DNA of 64,000 nt, taken from contig NC_066597.1 in NCBI RefSeq assembly GCF_905475345.1, positions 1,387,501-1,451,500 of the forward strand, given 5' to 3'. Every line of letters starts with the position of its first letter. The stretch's first letter is position 1. Shown one piece after another: positions 1 through 14,310 of this stretch. Under the pieces are notes generated by a model, which saw only the letters and a program-made list of their open reading frames with translations, ran no database searches and was not told the origin of the DNA. The DNA is from Vespula vulgaris. Taxonomy: Eukaryota; Arthropoda; Insecta; Hymenoptera; Vespidae. Position numbers and translations under genes: made by a program.

Positions 1-389
1 CGTAAAATCGATATTTCCATGTCATTATCTTCTTTCTTTTTCTTTTCTTCCACTGAAAAAGGTAAAATTTCTAATAACATAACTGTATAATGAGGAAACG
101 GTATAATTGGGAGACTCCATTGTACTTCGAGGGTACGTTAATTAGCCAACTAGCATGTTATTGCCACGAAACGATCGTTTTTATACTCTGAGAATCGGTT
201 AATTCAATTCGTTTGAAACTTTCATCCAAGAAAAGGGTAAAATCGCTGACATACAAAGAAGAATCGTATAAAACGCACGCTTTTACCTTGGGAGATCAAG
301 GAGTAGTAAGAAAAAGGTGAACTTGTTGATGAAGAGTAGGTCAATGTATATACATATGTAATCTAATGTACATACGTATCTTTTTTCTA

Positions 390-392
<3 letters not shown>

Positions 393-462
<70 letters not shown>
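393..462. repeat. (TC)n microsatellite
   Basis: An uninterrupted CT dinucleotide run of about 70 bp. A (CGA)n-type trinucleotide stretch follows near 500-547. Confidence 0.95.
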
Positions 463-466
<4 letters not shown>

Positions 467-509
467 ACTCTGATTCTTTATGTCTAGACGATGACGAAGT
501 GACGACGAA

Positions 510-547
<38 letters not shown>

Positions 548-619
548 TAAATTGAATTTAATCGTGTTAACTCATCCCGTGACGTGAATAGATATCACGA
601 AACAAATTTACAATAAATA

Positions 620-621
620 AA

Positions 622-666
<45 letters not shown>
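620..666. repeat. (TA)n microsatellite
   Basis: A nearly pure TA dinucleotide run. Confidence 0.9.
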
Positions 667-668
<2 letters not shown>

Positions 669-897
669 AGATCCCCTTTCAATCTGATAGAAGTCATCGT
701 CGAAGATGGTCAAAGTTACTTCATTCAAATCACCCAATGGGAAATCTCTTAGGTCAGTAGTAGTAAGTCGCCATACGTTATGGCGAAATGAAATTTTCCT
801 CTTTAAAAGACGAATATTACCAGTAGAACTTTACCCTCCGAGAACGGCGGCTTCGAAGAAGTTCGATTTCGTGGCTACGCAGCGGGAAGTCTCTAGC

Positions 898-1001
<104 letters not shown>

Positions 1002-1222
1002 GCTTTCGCGAATCCGCAAAGGGTCGTGAAAGAGTAGAGAAACTTGTGCTCGGCCTGCTACACATTTCCTCTTGTGTAGCCTGCCTTGCTTGCCTTGCCT
1101 GCCTTGCCTACTTTGGTGGGAGAGCACAAAGTTAGTTCTTCGTCTAGTCACCGAGTTTCTCTCTTTCTCTTTCTTTTTTTCTTCTTTTGCTTCTTCTTCT
1201 TCTTCTTCTTATTCTTGTTCAT

Positions 1223-1269
<47 letters not shown>

Positions 1270-1390
1270 CACGTACACGCAAACACACGCTATACATCTA
1301 AAAGAGAATTCAGAAGTCTCGTCTCGTGACTCAACGGCTTGACCTTTCCGTTACGTCGCATTATACGTTCTTTCGCGGCTCGTCGTTTCT

Positions 1391-1392
<2 letters not shown>

Positions 1393-1476
<84 letters not shown>

Positions 1477-1480
1477 GTAT
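1393..1480. repeat. Compound (TA)n-(TATATG)n repeat
   Basis: A TA dinucleotide array runs directly into six-base TATATG units from about 1439, suggesting that the hexamer arose by mutation at the edge of the dinucleotide tract and then expanded. Confidence 0.9.
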
Positions 1481-4240
1481 GTTATGTATATATATATATA
1501 TGTATGTATCTTAGCTGATGAAATCAACCAAGGATCGTTATACCACACAATTTCCATTCTATTTTTTCGAACGATCGCTGTCGTCAATAATATTGATTTG
1601 TATTTGATCGATAATTAAAAAAAAAAATAAAATAAAATAAGAAAGAAAGAAACGATCATTAAATAAGAATGTTTTAACATTAATATCTTATATTAAATAT
1701 AAAATTCGATATTAAACAATACTATGATTTTATATATACAGTCATATTTCATATTATATATTTCTACAGTTCGATCACATTTGATCGAAACGATTTCATT
1801 TCAATGATTCGAATATTCAAATGAATTGCTGAATATGCAATTTTCGAGTACCATTCTGATCTCAATTACGATCTTCTCGAAATTACTCATACGGATATCT
1901 CTATAAATATGATCAAATCACGTTCATTACTCTTTACAGGCGTTTACGGTATAATAATGAGACATTTCAAAATCGATGTAACATTACACGTAATTATCAC
2001 GAGTTACGTGTAAATACACGTTATAAAATCTTGCATTATCATCAACGTTTCTATAAACTTTCTATCAATATCAATCGCTATATCTTTATTTATCTAATCT
2101 CATTGATAACGACGTTAAGAATCAATCTATCGATCTATAAAAAATATCTTGTACTTTGAACGAATCGATATCGATCGATCTTTCTTTTCTTTTTCTTTAT
2201 TTTTTTTTTCTCTACTTACCTATCTACCTACCTACCTACTCACTTATCTACAAATACGAACGTTTAAGTAACAGCGAGAAAAATGAAGAACGCGAATGGA
2301 TGTTGATTGCATTTGGATGTTAACGGTTAGGTAGATACGAGTAGCGGAGGGAAGAAAAAGAAATAAAAGGGAGGGAGAAAAAAAGGAGAAAGAAAGAAAG
2401 AAAAAAAGAAAGAAAGAAAGGAAGAAAGAAAGAAACAAACAAAGAGAAAAAAGATCGTGAAGAAAGGAAGAAATAGAGTGCACTTCTTTTCGCGGTGAAG
2501 TGGCGTAATTACGTAATGGTACTTTGTGAGGATGGCGTGTATGATAGAGGGAGAGAGAAGGAGAGAAGATAGAGAAAGGGAGAAAGAGAGAGGGAAACAG
2601 ATAGACGAACACGAGCGCATCATTCGTTCGCAACGAGAACGACGAGGAATAGAAACCGAAGAAGAAGAGTAGATACGAGTAGAACGACGTACTCTCTTCT
2701 GGCCTAGCAAGCACTTGCCTGAACTTTCGTTCGCTATCGATGGCCTCCCTGGCATTCGCCAAGCTACGGTAAACCTATAGATCCGTGGCTAGATCCTGGC
2801 ATTCTCCGAACCATTTGCATTAACCAAATGAAATTTCGTAATATATACATAATACGTTAACGTTTATTGGTCAACATTTGTAGCGTTCTCTTGGCCTACC
2901 GTAACTGTTAAAACCATCAATATATATATACATATATATGTATGTATGTATGTATGTATATATGTGTGTGTGCGCGTAAATATATAGCGATGTGTCATTG
3001 GTATGAGTAAGATACAGGTTTTGTTATTCGTCTATCAAAGTTGTGTGGTCGTTTCATTTGTGGCGTTCGCATTTAATAAATGAAAATTCTCTGATCTTCT
3101 ATCGTTGTTAACGGATCTCGATATTTCTTTTTTTCCCTCTTTCTCTCTCTCTTTCTGTCTCTCTCTCTCTCTGTTTTTGTATTTCGTTCAATCACAAACT
3201 CCACGTTTTGTTTTTTCTTTTTGCTTTTTTTCTCTACCCCAATTCGATTTCCTATCGGTCACTATACGTTACACGGAATACGGAGTTTAATGTAATAGGA
3301 TTGTATCAACTTTATATACGATTTTAACCTACGTAATAGTAGTAGTAGCAGTATAGTAATAGTAGTAAAATAATATCAAAAGCTTGTGGAGGTATTTACA
3401 CGTATTGAAAGGTAGGATCGTGCATATATAACTATGTCGCTCAAACGTCTCGTCTTAACGGAGAGTTCCGAATGTTAAAAGACGGACTGGCAATTCCCAA
3501 CGGGAATACCTTTTCGAATTTCTAGTTTCCGACTTGTTTCACGATGATGTCCTTTAAACGGCACGCACATATAACAGGTCTAGTAATTAGTACATACATA
3601 GAGATAGAAACATAGAAACAGAAAGAGAGAGAGAGAGAGAGAGAGAGAGTGAGCGAGCGAGTGAGTGAAAGAGTGAGTGAGAGATAGTGATAGGGAGAGA
3701 GATCATGATTCTTCGAACGAGGATCTAGTTGACGTGACGTTAACGCCATTAGATTGTAGACCCGAACTTCGTACCTTTAAACTCTCGCGCGCACAAGAAA
3801 CTTCTCGTTTGTAGAGTCATCATCGGGACCACGTGAATGAACACGCAAGGTCCCATTATATTCGCTCGATTAATTCGACTATTCTTCCTTGATCTGATAC
3901 TAGTAGTAAGTATAAGTATCTACTTGAATGGTAGTTAGCCTATGACGTAACTATCGTGTGCCAAAAGAGAAAGAGAAAGACAATGAATAAGAGACACGTT
4001 CCGTCAACGGCATGCAAAGATTTTCGCTACGATAATTGAACCATCATGGTTCATTATATATACATACATACATATATATATATATGTAAAGGTAAAATAC
4101 GTACACATATAAATGGATATATACTCACGCAGAAAATGCGTGTCCAACGTTCTATAGATTTACGCAACGTACTCCCGAAGAGAATATTTTGGCACCAAGT
4201 TAAACGCCGCCCCGAAAGAGATTTTGCAACTGCAGCAATC

Positions 4241-4255
4241 CCGCCATTATGGCGG
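4241..4255. promoter_or_regulatory. Palindromic YY1/Pho-like double site
   Basis: The sequence ccgccattatggcgg is a perfect inverted repeat with a one-base centre. It places two GCCAT cores, the core bound by YY1 and by fly Pleiohomeotic, back to back. It sits in a non-repetitive island at about 4130-4330 that also has a TAATTA homeodomain-type core near 4293. Regulatory function is inferred from the motif alone. Confidence 0.35.
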
Positions 4256-4593
4256 CAGCCAGAGAACGAAGAGCCGCGGAAAGCATCACGAATAATTAGT
4301 CGCACGGCTAGCTCAACACTATTCCCGTGTATATACGTACCTATGTGTATATATGTGTATGTGTTTATGTACTTGTGACAGAGAGAAAGAGAGAGAGAGG
4401 GAGAGAGAGAGAGAAATAGAGTGAAAGATTGTGTTGGTAGGCACAGAAATAGGAACCGTTTGTACGACGTTGATCGTTCGATCGATCCATGCGAATCGTC
4501 TAGTACGTTCAACACACGGATACACACGCACACGCACGCACTCACGCTTATTTTGTCGTCCTTCTTCTTCCCTTTCTCTCTTTCTCTCTCTCC

Positions 4594-4627
<34 letters not shown>

Positions 4628-4794
4628 ATCTGTCTGTCTATCTTTGTCTTTGTCTTCGCATGTAATAAATGAAAACGCGTCATTCGACGCGTGCGCATTT
4701 CTAGACGAAGTCTCCTCCTTTTTCCGCCATGTAGGATTACACACGGACTTTTTACGCGTGTTTCATCCTAGAAAGACAAGAAAAAAAAAGACAG

Positions 4795-4835
<41 letters not shown>

Positions 4836-5114
4836 AATCAGTTACGGATTTATGCCGGAGGAACGAATTACTAGTATCGATTTCCATCGGAAAATTTTCT
4901 ATCGAATCCGATCGGTAGTCATATGAAACGAGTATTATATTAAACGTCGCCATTTGAAATTTTAGTTTTTCTTTCTATGGTTAAAATTTAACCCGGCGAA
5001 TTTCTTTCCTACGGTTTTCTCTTTAGGGGAAAAATGTAAAAGAAGAAAATATCTACGCGAAAAAGTTGTTAGAGAAAATAGGAATGAGAGAGATAGATAG
5101 ATAGATAGAGAGAG

Positions 5115-5165
<51 letters not shown>

Positions 5166-5752
5166 AAGAGAGATAAAAGATAAACCTGGTCTTTTGACTT
5201 CATATGAAATTATCGATGTCGTTCGTCGTCTTTTTCTTTCTTTTTTTTTTTTTCTTGGCCGACCTCAAAATGGTCTCTCCCGTTTTGAATACCTACGTCG
5301 TATTAATCCTGGTCCAACCAGCGTTCGCTATATCTATCTCTCCGGGCCGGCTTTTCGTTGAACTTTTCTTTTCGAGAGGACTTCCTCTTAGGTTTCTCCA
5401 GTGGAAAAGCCTTTCTGATCGGTTGCAAGGTTTCCTCAGACGACGAGTAGTTAGTTGTTTGCTACGATACACGCATGCCATGCCAACCGACCGTTGTTAT
5501 ATCGTCCATTGTTCGTTATATTAAGTCGTCTCGATTGCGAAATTATTTTCATGCTCTTGAATAACAAAAATAATGTAATAATATATATCTTATAAAAAAA
5601 AAATAATAATAATAATCGAACGGTAGCGATAATTTTAATCGATGATGACATCGTAAATTCCTTCGTTTGTTTTGTTAGCTTATTTTTCTGTTGTTTTCTT
5701 TCTTTCTTTTCTTTTTTTTTATTCTTTCGTTTTGTATCTTAGAAATAGAGAG

Positions 5753-5756
<4 letters not shown>

Positions 5757-5807
<51 letters not shown>
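5757..5807. repeat. (GA)n microsatellite
   Basis: An uninterrupted GA run followed by an A-rich purine tract to about 5840. Confidence 0.95.
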
Positions 5808-5811
<4 letters not shown>

Positions 5812-6032
5812 AAAAGAAAAAAGAAAGGGAAAAAAAGAACCTCAATTCGCACGTTATAACGATCCAATTATATCAAGAGGATGATTTCTAGAAAATTGAT
5901 AAGATTATCAAATTTACAAAAGGGGACGGAAAATTAATAGAGTCCCTTATGGAGAACGGACGCTTAATTAAATGTTAGAATTTTCACCGGAAGTTGGAAC
6001 GACGCGAGTCGAACCCTTATTCTCATGATGCG

Positions 6033-6082
<50 letters not shown>

Positions 6083-6947
6083 TTAGCAGACCGACGAGCG
6101 TTATTCCCAGTTGTGGGAATCACCTAGTATACGCTAATCTCATTGTTCATTTAATTATGGTGACCTGTAGTTAGCAAAGTAATCATCGTTAAATTACCTC
6201 ATTCGGAGAATCGCAAAGTACGAAGACGCGTCCGCGCGCGCGCGTGTTCAATCACTTATGAATCCTTCCGGTAAAACTTTGTGAATCTTTCTTGACGGCT
6301 GTCAGCCGGTATCAGTCCATTATGTTCGTTGAAATAGTCTTGAAATAGAATGACAGGATGATGACTACAACAAGGGAGGAAACGAGAAAGACTTCTATCG
6401 TGGTAAAAGAAAGAAAGAGAGAGAGAGAGAGAGAGGTTTTTATAATACTAATCGGAAGTAGTTTTTAAAATAACTTTTCATATTTCATTTTGACTATCAT
6501 TCCTAAATCAATATTAATTAAAATATTTATACTGAATTTAGTTGAATTACATTACTCGGTACATTTATATCGGATTAAATATTATATTGACAATACCGAA
6601 ATCGTTCTCTGAAAAATTATTCTCGAAACGAAAATAGAATTAATTGTATTATTTCAAGATAGGAATGAGCCAAATGGGATATTGCATTATGTAGCTTTGG
6701 CTCGCGAAAATATAAAGGACGATATTCGTCAGGCGAAGGTTCAAATCTTTTCTCTCTCAATCTCTTTTTTTTTTTTTTCAATACTTGCATTTAAAGAAAA
6801 GAAAGAAAGGAAGAAAGAGATACGGACATAAGTATTCACAAGTATATTTCTAAAAACGATGTGTCTTCTTATGGAAACCAACAATTAATTAAATGATGGA
6901 TCAAACGATGGATCGAACGTTCATCCAAATACTTTTTGACGAGAAAA

Positions 6948-6948
<1 letters not shown>

Positions 6949-7008
<60 letters not shown>

Positions 7009-7009
7009 T
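6949..7009. repeat. Compound (AT)n-(GA)n microsatellite
   Basis: A TA dinucleotide run to about 6990 passes directly into a GA run to about 7009. Confidence 0.9.
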
Positions 7010-7413
7010 AGAGATAGAAATAGATAGAGAATTTTTCACCAGTCTAGTTTTCATTCACATTATTTTATTTCTCTATTAGGAAAGAGAAAACGAGACGTCT
7101 AGACTCATCGATTCGATCGTCAGCTACGATTCTTGGCTTCTTTTATTGACACGTCGTTGATACGTATCGAAAGATAAAAGTCTCTTTAATAAGTGTAATA
7201 CGTTCAAGATAGTCTCTGCCAAAATTGACAGCTACATCCTTGATCTACGTAATCAATTAATATAATATGTGAAAGATCATATTTCTGTATATAATAATTA
7301 AATCTATATTAATTCGTCTGGGTATACTAATACCTCTTCAAATCTTTTTTCTGTCTCTTTGGAATTTCAATTTCGTTTCGTGGAAATAAAAAGTCAAACT
7401 GATTCATATTCTA

Positions 7414-7416
<3 letters not shown>

Positions 7417-7490
<74 letters not shown>
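7417..7490. repeat. (TC)n microsatellite, about 73 bp
   Basis: An uninterrupted CT dinucleotide run. Confidence 0.95.
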
Positions 7491-7497
<7 letters not shown>

Positions 7498-8512
7498 TTC
7501 TCTCATTTTGAACGGAGATTAATTGAGACAAGAAATAAGAAAAAAAAAGAAATACATACATACGTACATACGTACATACGTGTATAATATACACGTACGC
7601 GCATGTACATAAAACAAATAGAAAATTTTTTTCGACGAGACGCGATGTTGGCGTTGATATAATCCATGGGATTGATTTCCTCTGCATGTGTACGTACGTA
7701 GCGTAGCGTAGATGTTAGAGAGCGCGAAAAAGCTAAGCCACCTCGGTTCGTACCAGGCGTGAATAGGAAAAGCTTTGAATAGAGCATTTCTCTTTCACTC
7801 CGATCGCTTTTGACGTGCTTTTCTTCGTTCTTTGTTCCATCTGTCGGTTCCATTTTGACATAACTCGCGACGACAATTCGACGAGTTCGAAGGAAAAAAA
7901 AAAAAGGAAAGAAAAAGAAAAACTCCAAGAAACTTCTTTTTTTCTTTGCACCGTGTTGTCCTCCTCCTTCTGCTCTTCTTCGTAATCGTCGTCGTGGGAG
8001 GACCGATGTAAAAAAAAAAGGAATTAAAAAGAAAAAAAAAAGAAATACAAAATGAGTTCAATCTTGAATAACGTTGGTGGTTTTTTTTAATGATGTCTCA
8101 TTGTTTCTCTGTAAAAAGTAAAACACAAAAAGAAATTCTTTTTTTTTTTGCATTTATAAACGTTCTACTAATAGTCTATATATATACATACATACAATAC
8201 ACACATGTATACACTCACGTATATTATTCTGCAAATGATCAATAAAATTATTATGCAAGTCGAAATAAAAAAAGAAAAGGAACGAAAATGAAAAAAAAAA
8301 AAAATAAAAAAAGAAATATAGTCGAGAGCGAATATATAAAATGGATAAATGTAATCTATTTTATTTTTTCTTTCTTTCTTTCTTTCTTTCCTTGTATCTT
8401 TTTTATTTTTTCCTCTCTTTTTTCATCATCGAAGTGGACAGAGCAATGTATCGTTGTCTCCATCAAAGGCTTCGCGTTGGGAAATAAATCGAAGCTGTGT
8501 ACGTTCGACAGC

Positions 8513-8542
<30 letters not shown>
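8513..8542. repeat. (GATA)n tetranucleotide repeat
   Basis: About seven GATA/TAGA units followed by a GA-rich tract. Confidence 0.9.
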
Positions 8543-8543
<1 letters not shown>

Positions 8544-9485
8544 GGAGAGAGAGAGAGAAAGAGAGAGAAAAATAGAAAGAAAAAAAAATCGAGGGAATCC
8601 AATCGAGAGCTGCCTAACAATCGTTAAGTTTACGAGCGTCACACGGTATAATCGCACCTGCGGCCCTACCCACAAAATTTACTCTAACACCATCGTTGTG
8701 GCTCTAACGAGAAAGAGACTCTTTACCATCGTGAACCACCGCGTTACGGGTTACAGTTCTCTGAACTATAATGAACTTGAGTTTGTTCAGAAACAACCGT
8801 TAAGCCGATTTAAACCTCATCCCCCTATCACTGCTCTCTGCTAATTTCTTCTAATTCGGCAACTCGATATCAGAAACCCTCGTTCATCGATTCGAGTTCG
8901 TTCGATTCTTTTTTTTTTTTTTTTTCATTCATTTTTTTTTCTTTCTATTTTTCTTCGTTTTTTTTTGTTTCATTTCTTCTTTTTTTCGTTGGTTAACTAA
9001 TCGATTTTTGTAATTTTTAACGATTAATTTTCGACGAAAAAAAATCTTTTCGAATATAATAATTGGAATATAAGCGAAACACGCTTGTGAAATATAATAA
9101 ATATTCGATCGAGATTACACAAGTGTTTACGTAATTAATTGGATTAATCTAATCCATTATACTAATGATAATTAATGTGAAATTAATAAAGATCTAACTT
9201 TCATCCTGGTCATTTGTCCGCGCGTGTCACACCTAACGCGTTGATGAAATTCTCAGATTGAATAAATGATTATTCTCTCGTAAACGTTGACACCGGACGT
9301 GCGATATTAATAATCCCTACGAGGTGTGATATACTCGTATTTCGAAGATCTTCGCAGTAATTTCAGCCGATGCGAATCGTGTTCAGACTGTCAGCGCTTT
9401 TGTTAAAACGGAATGGCTGATATTGTTTCAAAGAAAGAAAGAAAAAAAAACAAACAAAGAAATAAAGACATGAATAAATAAAAAG

Positions 9486-9525
<40 letters not shown>

Positions 9526-9734
9526 TGAACTCTTTTTACGATTATTAAATAAAAAATTAATTATAATGAATATTTTTCAAGAGAGCCCGTATAATTTCCG
9601 ATATGAAAACGCGTGCCTCGTACGAAACAGGCAAGCAGGCACGAGCCTTGTTCATGGAACAAATCGTTCTCTCGTGAAACAAGCTCGAAAACCTCGTCGG
9701 AAACTTCGTCGAGAGTGAGATAGAAAGAGAGAAA

Positions 9735-9737
<3 letters not shown>

Positions 9738-9803
<66 letters not shown>
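9738..9803. repeat. (GA)n microsatellite, about 65 bp
   Basis: An uninterrupted GA run that ends in a short GGGT-rich segment. Confidence 0.95.
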
Positions 9804-9806
<3 letters not shown>

Positions 9807-9990
9807 GGGTGGGTAGGTCGATGGGAGGAGGGGACAAGGGGGTAGAGAATTTGCCGAGAGTGTTCTCGCATAACTTTATATATGCGGAGAGTACGTAGCA
9901 CCAAAGTTGGCCGAAGCTACTTCGTTACCTGCATCGTTCGTGGAGCGGTCCGATTCTCGTTATCAGGATGAGAGTAAGAGAGAAAGAGAA

Positions 9991-10023
<33 letters not shown>

Positions 10024-10043
10024 CTTTGAGTTTGGAATCTCCA

Positions 10044-10107
10044 ATGTTGACGTCACAGCCAGCCAGTAGTGCAGCAGTAGCAGTAACAACGGTAGAGAAA
10101 CCATTTG
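10044..10107 (+). other. Weak candidate coding exon or CRE-bearing promoter island
   Basis: An ATG opens 21 codons of Ser/Ala/Val/Thr-rich sequence and runs into a GTGAGA donor-like site at 10108. The island is not simple repeat. It also contains a full cAMP-response-element palindrome, TGACGTCA, at 10048-10055. No domain is recognised and no matching acceptor exon was found: the exit phase (1) does not fit the RPUSD2 exon at 29284, which needs phase 0. It may equally be a promoter element or chance. Confidence 0.15.
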
Positions 10108-13100
10108 GTGAGATCTTCGTTAACGCAACTAGACTAATTTGCGATTGTCTCAGCTCGAAACGAGCTTTGGCTTTTCTCTCGGTAAGAAAGGAGGAAGAGG
10201 TAAGAAGAAAAAGAAAAGGAACGAACGATAAGAGAAGAAAAGGTACAGAAAAAAAAAGAGATGGTGGGAAAGAAGTAATGGAACCAAAGGGAGAAAGGAA
10301 AATAAAAAGGAATAGAAAGAAAAGAGAAGGAAAGAAAAGAAAAGAAAAGAAATAAACGAAATAATCAACGACTACTATTAACCACCTTAAAGTAATGTTA
10401 TTTAATTTATGCGTAAAGTTAGACAAAGTGGATACGATTGCATTTTCATAAAGATAATAATGGCTTCTTTCGTAATTGTGATTAACTTTTTCGAGTCCAT
10501 TATCTTTTCTCTCTCTCTCTCTCTTTCTTTCTCTTTTTGTCTCTCTCTCTCTCTCTGTCTCTTTTACACGTATACAACGTTTCGTGTTCATGTGTTTAAC
10601 ACCAAAGTTTAAGACACAGTTGCGAGGTGTCCCATTAAACATCGACTAGAACTAGTATTATTCGGGGCTATCGGTTAGTTTCTAGGTCAATTTAACCGAT
10701 CGCTTTTATCCCTGACGTTGCAACCTCTATAAGTATTGGATGATACTACTACAAGGGGGGTGGGAAGGTTATAAGTACGGGCAAGGCTGGACGTAAGAAA
10801 ATTACATTTGGTGACCGATTATACTTGGCCCCTGTCGATAAAAATAAATCTTTTCGAATTCAAATAGAAATGAGAAAATGTCCACGTTTTTTCAACGATA
10901 TTTTATTAATTCGATAATTTTTTTTTCCTTTCCCCTTTCCTTTTTTTTTTTAAACCCGATTCAATATATACATTGTTTTCTAATTTTATTTATTAACTAT
11001 ATTCGTAATTTTTTCTCTCTCTCTTTTTTTCTCTCTTATCCGCGGTATGTATACAAAAGAAACATTTTATTTTCTTCAAAGGTCTCTTTCTGTATCACTC
11101 TCTCTCTCTCTCTCTCTTTCTCTCTCCTTTTCTTCGAAAACATCCATGTTGAAGTTGAAACCGCGACATTGTATAAAAGGCAAAGAATTATGGCAATTAT
11201 GAGAGCACTGAGTTTTCTGCAGTGGCCTTGACCATTAGCCTGCAATATGAAAAAGTTTGCATCTAAAAGGGCCCGCCGAAGAGTGTTATCTGCTTAATTT
11301 AATGCTTGTCTCTTTTTCCATTTTTTTTTTCACTCCCTTTTTTTCGTTACACGTTTTCTTTGAACGTTTTACCACATCGTCGACGTAAAGAAGAAAAAAA
11401 AAGAAGAAGAAGAGAATGAAGAAGAACGCTGTAAATGTTATTCGCTAAACCTACTTACATTTTCTAACTCTTCTCTATTCGCTTTACTAGTCTTTCTTTT
11501 TTTGTTTTCTTTCTTTTTGTTTTGTTTTGTTTTCTTTCTTTTCTTTTTGTCCTTCTTTCATTTTCTTCTTCTTTCTTCAATCAAGAGTGTTCTCGAGTGT
11601 ATCGGCTCGATGAGGATATTTTTAGAAATTTAACACGATACACGTGGCCACGATTAGCCTCTTAAGATCGTGCATTAGGCTTCTTTACATAGTATAACTC
11701 GATTATCTATGGAATGAATAATATAGACAATTTTTAAGCTATAAAGTTTAGCAGTATAATAATATATCAAGTTTTACGTTTTAACCAAGGAATATATTTA
11801 CTTGGAATATCTGTGCGTGTATATATACGTGTGTGTGTTTTTTTTAAATAAAATATATTCTGAAATCGAATAATCTTAATAATCATAATTGTCCTAATAA
11901 TCGAATCGATCTTTCGAATATTGAAAAATATATATTATGTAGGAAATAAATTGCGTAAAAAAGAGAGAGAGATGAAAAAAAAAGAAAAGAAAAAAAATAA
12001 AGTGTCCGACGTAAACGTTTCCTTTTTTTTTATTTTTTATTTATAATTTTGTTTTTTATTTTCTTCCTTCCTCATAATTAAATTTTCCCTTACGTACCTA
12101 ACGTTCATGAACAACGAAGATATACTGGTATACCCATTTAAATGTCCTAGCTTGTATATAACGGCACGTAAAACCAGTCGCGTACGGCTTTTAGTAGGTA
12201 AAATATTGCCAAGTAAGGGGGTTGTTGGGACGTTCGAGAAAAAGAACTGCCGTCGAACTGTGCCGATGGAAATGGTTTCGCGTGTTGGTCTACCTACCTT
12301 TACCCCCTTGTGAACGATCGAAAACTTGCTAGAAACGCCTTTCAGAATAGGCTTTATCGAGAAATCAGCTGCGAAGTCCATTTTGGTAAACGTTAAATCG
12401 CCGATACTTTTTCCTATACCTTTTATCGTTTCTACGAAAGAATTTAATCCCTCTTTAAACAGTTAGAAAGAATAGTTATTTATTTATTTTTTTATCTTTT
12501 TTTACTCCCCAAGTCTAAATTCGAAAATTTCAACTATTTCATGCCTACCTCACCACCCTTTTTTAAATCGTATTTCTTAATAAATGTAAACGCGTTGTCG
12601 TTGTCATCGTCGTTGTGTTATTATTGTTATTTCTCTTGTTGGTCGTTATACGGAAAGTTAAAGTGGTTATTAACACGAAAATTGCGCAGGCTTTTAGCAA
12701 TGATAACACGTTCGTACGAATTTTCCTCGTTATTTCGACTAGTAGTAGATGTCGCTTGTATAATCAGCCCTATCATTTTTGTTACCCTTCAAATATGTTC
12801 AGCGTTCTGGTATATAATTATATAAAACATGCATCTCTTTTTTTTTTTTTTAAGTATCAATACTAATTAGACTTTTACAAATGTTCCTTCTACTTTTTCA
12901 TCTAATACTTTTTTAATTATACATTTAAATACACAAATAGGTATTACCTAAATACATAGAAAACAGTATTACTTATTACTTCCAATTCATTATCGACTCA
13001 CGAAAAAAAAGAAAAGAGAAGAAAAAGAAACGTTGAAAATTTAATAAGATGGTAAAATCAATTTTTATCTTGTACGAATCTAATGGATAAATAGATAGGT

Positions 13101-13292
13101 AGCTAGCTAGCTATATCGTTTTTAGATCGACATATCAAAATTTATCAAAGTTTTAGTTTAACAGGATCGAAGGAACGAAAGTTGGATGGCTCTATGAATT
13201 TAGATAAGTTTTCGGTGATTCCTTTTGAAAAGCGAAATCCGATAAGCGCATCAAGGATTTCCGTAGAGAGAGATAGAGAGATAGAGAGACAC

Positions 13293-13295
<3 letters not shown>

Positions 13296-13340
<45 letters not shown>
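13296..13340. repeat. (AT)n microsatellite
   Basis: A pure AT dinucleotide run flanked on both sides by short GA/GATA units. Confidence 0.9.
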
Positions 13341-13343
<3 letters not shown>

Positions 13344-14035
13344 CAGAGAGAGAGGGAATGAAAATGCATTCGTGGTGTCGTGATATGCGAGTACGCGTTT
13401 CAGTTTTCGAAGCGTTGCTGAATCAACCAAATGGAAGCATTAATATATATAAGGAAAGAAAGAAAAAGAAGAAAAAAGGAGAGAGAAAAAGCAAAAGCAA
13501 AACATCTTTGACTATTTTAACGATGGGATCGAAAATACAAAGTCTGGTCCGGAGATTACGTGACCGACGAAGTCGGTCCGACGGTCGATTAGCAAAATCA
13601 GCGATAACCCAAGAGAGTACTCGAACGTAATCGCTGTTGCTTCTTCGTCCACGTTATTTCAAGCTTGTTCATGGTTTGTTTCGAGAGGAACAAGTTAAGG
13701 ATTTTTTAATGGTTTCTAGCTTTACTTAACTCTACTTTTCTATACTTTCGCAATAAAGAAAAGAAAAAAAAAAAAAACAGAAAGAGAGAAAGAGAGAGAG
13801 AAAGAAAATTTCGTCCTAATTAATTATAAAATACTCAACAACCAACAGAAACGAGCACAACAAAAATAAAATGAGTCTTCTTAATGTATACACAAATATT
13901 CGAAAAAGTTTCATTAAAATAATAAACATATAATAAATCAAGATAAACATAAATATTTAAATCCATGTTAAATAAATCAAATATGTATCCGAGAGAAAGA
14001 TAGAGAGAGAAAGACAGACAGACAGACAGATAGAG

Positions 14036-14066
<31 letters not shown>

Positions 14067-14194
14067 AACAGAAAATATGTAATAATCACGATAATATGTA
14101 TATGTGTATCTGGGTTGCGTGGGTGTATATCTCGGAGAAAAAAGTCAGACGACGAACTAGACGGATAAATAAGAAGGCTGGGTTTGGTAAAGTA

Positions 14195-14310
14195 AAAAAG
14201 AAGAAGAAGAACAAGAACAAGAAGAAGTAGAAGAAGTAGAAGAAGAAGAAGAAGAAGTAGAAGTAAAAGAAGAAGAACTACAAGAAAAAGTAGAAGTAAA
14301 AGAAGAAGAG
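14195..14310. repeat. (GAA)n/(GTA) purine-rich trinucleotide tract
   Basis: An imperfect AAG trinucleotide array with GTA interruptions. Its minus-strand translation is poly-Leu and is not a gene. Confidence 0.8.

Noticed and set aside
5930..6030. gggttcgactc on the minus strand, resembling a tRNA B box
   Set aside because: The flanking bases do not form a T stem and no A box or acceptor stem can be found at the right distance.
12037..12381. 114-codon minus-strand frame in moderately complex sequence
   Set aside because: No recognisable domain, an A-rich 3' end and no splice-consistent partner; left as unexplained non-coding DNA.
13358..13630. 90-codon plus-strand frame next to an (AT)n array
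   Set aside because: It contains a Lys-rich purine tract in the middle and no recognised family; likely chance.
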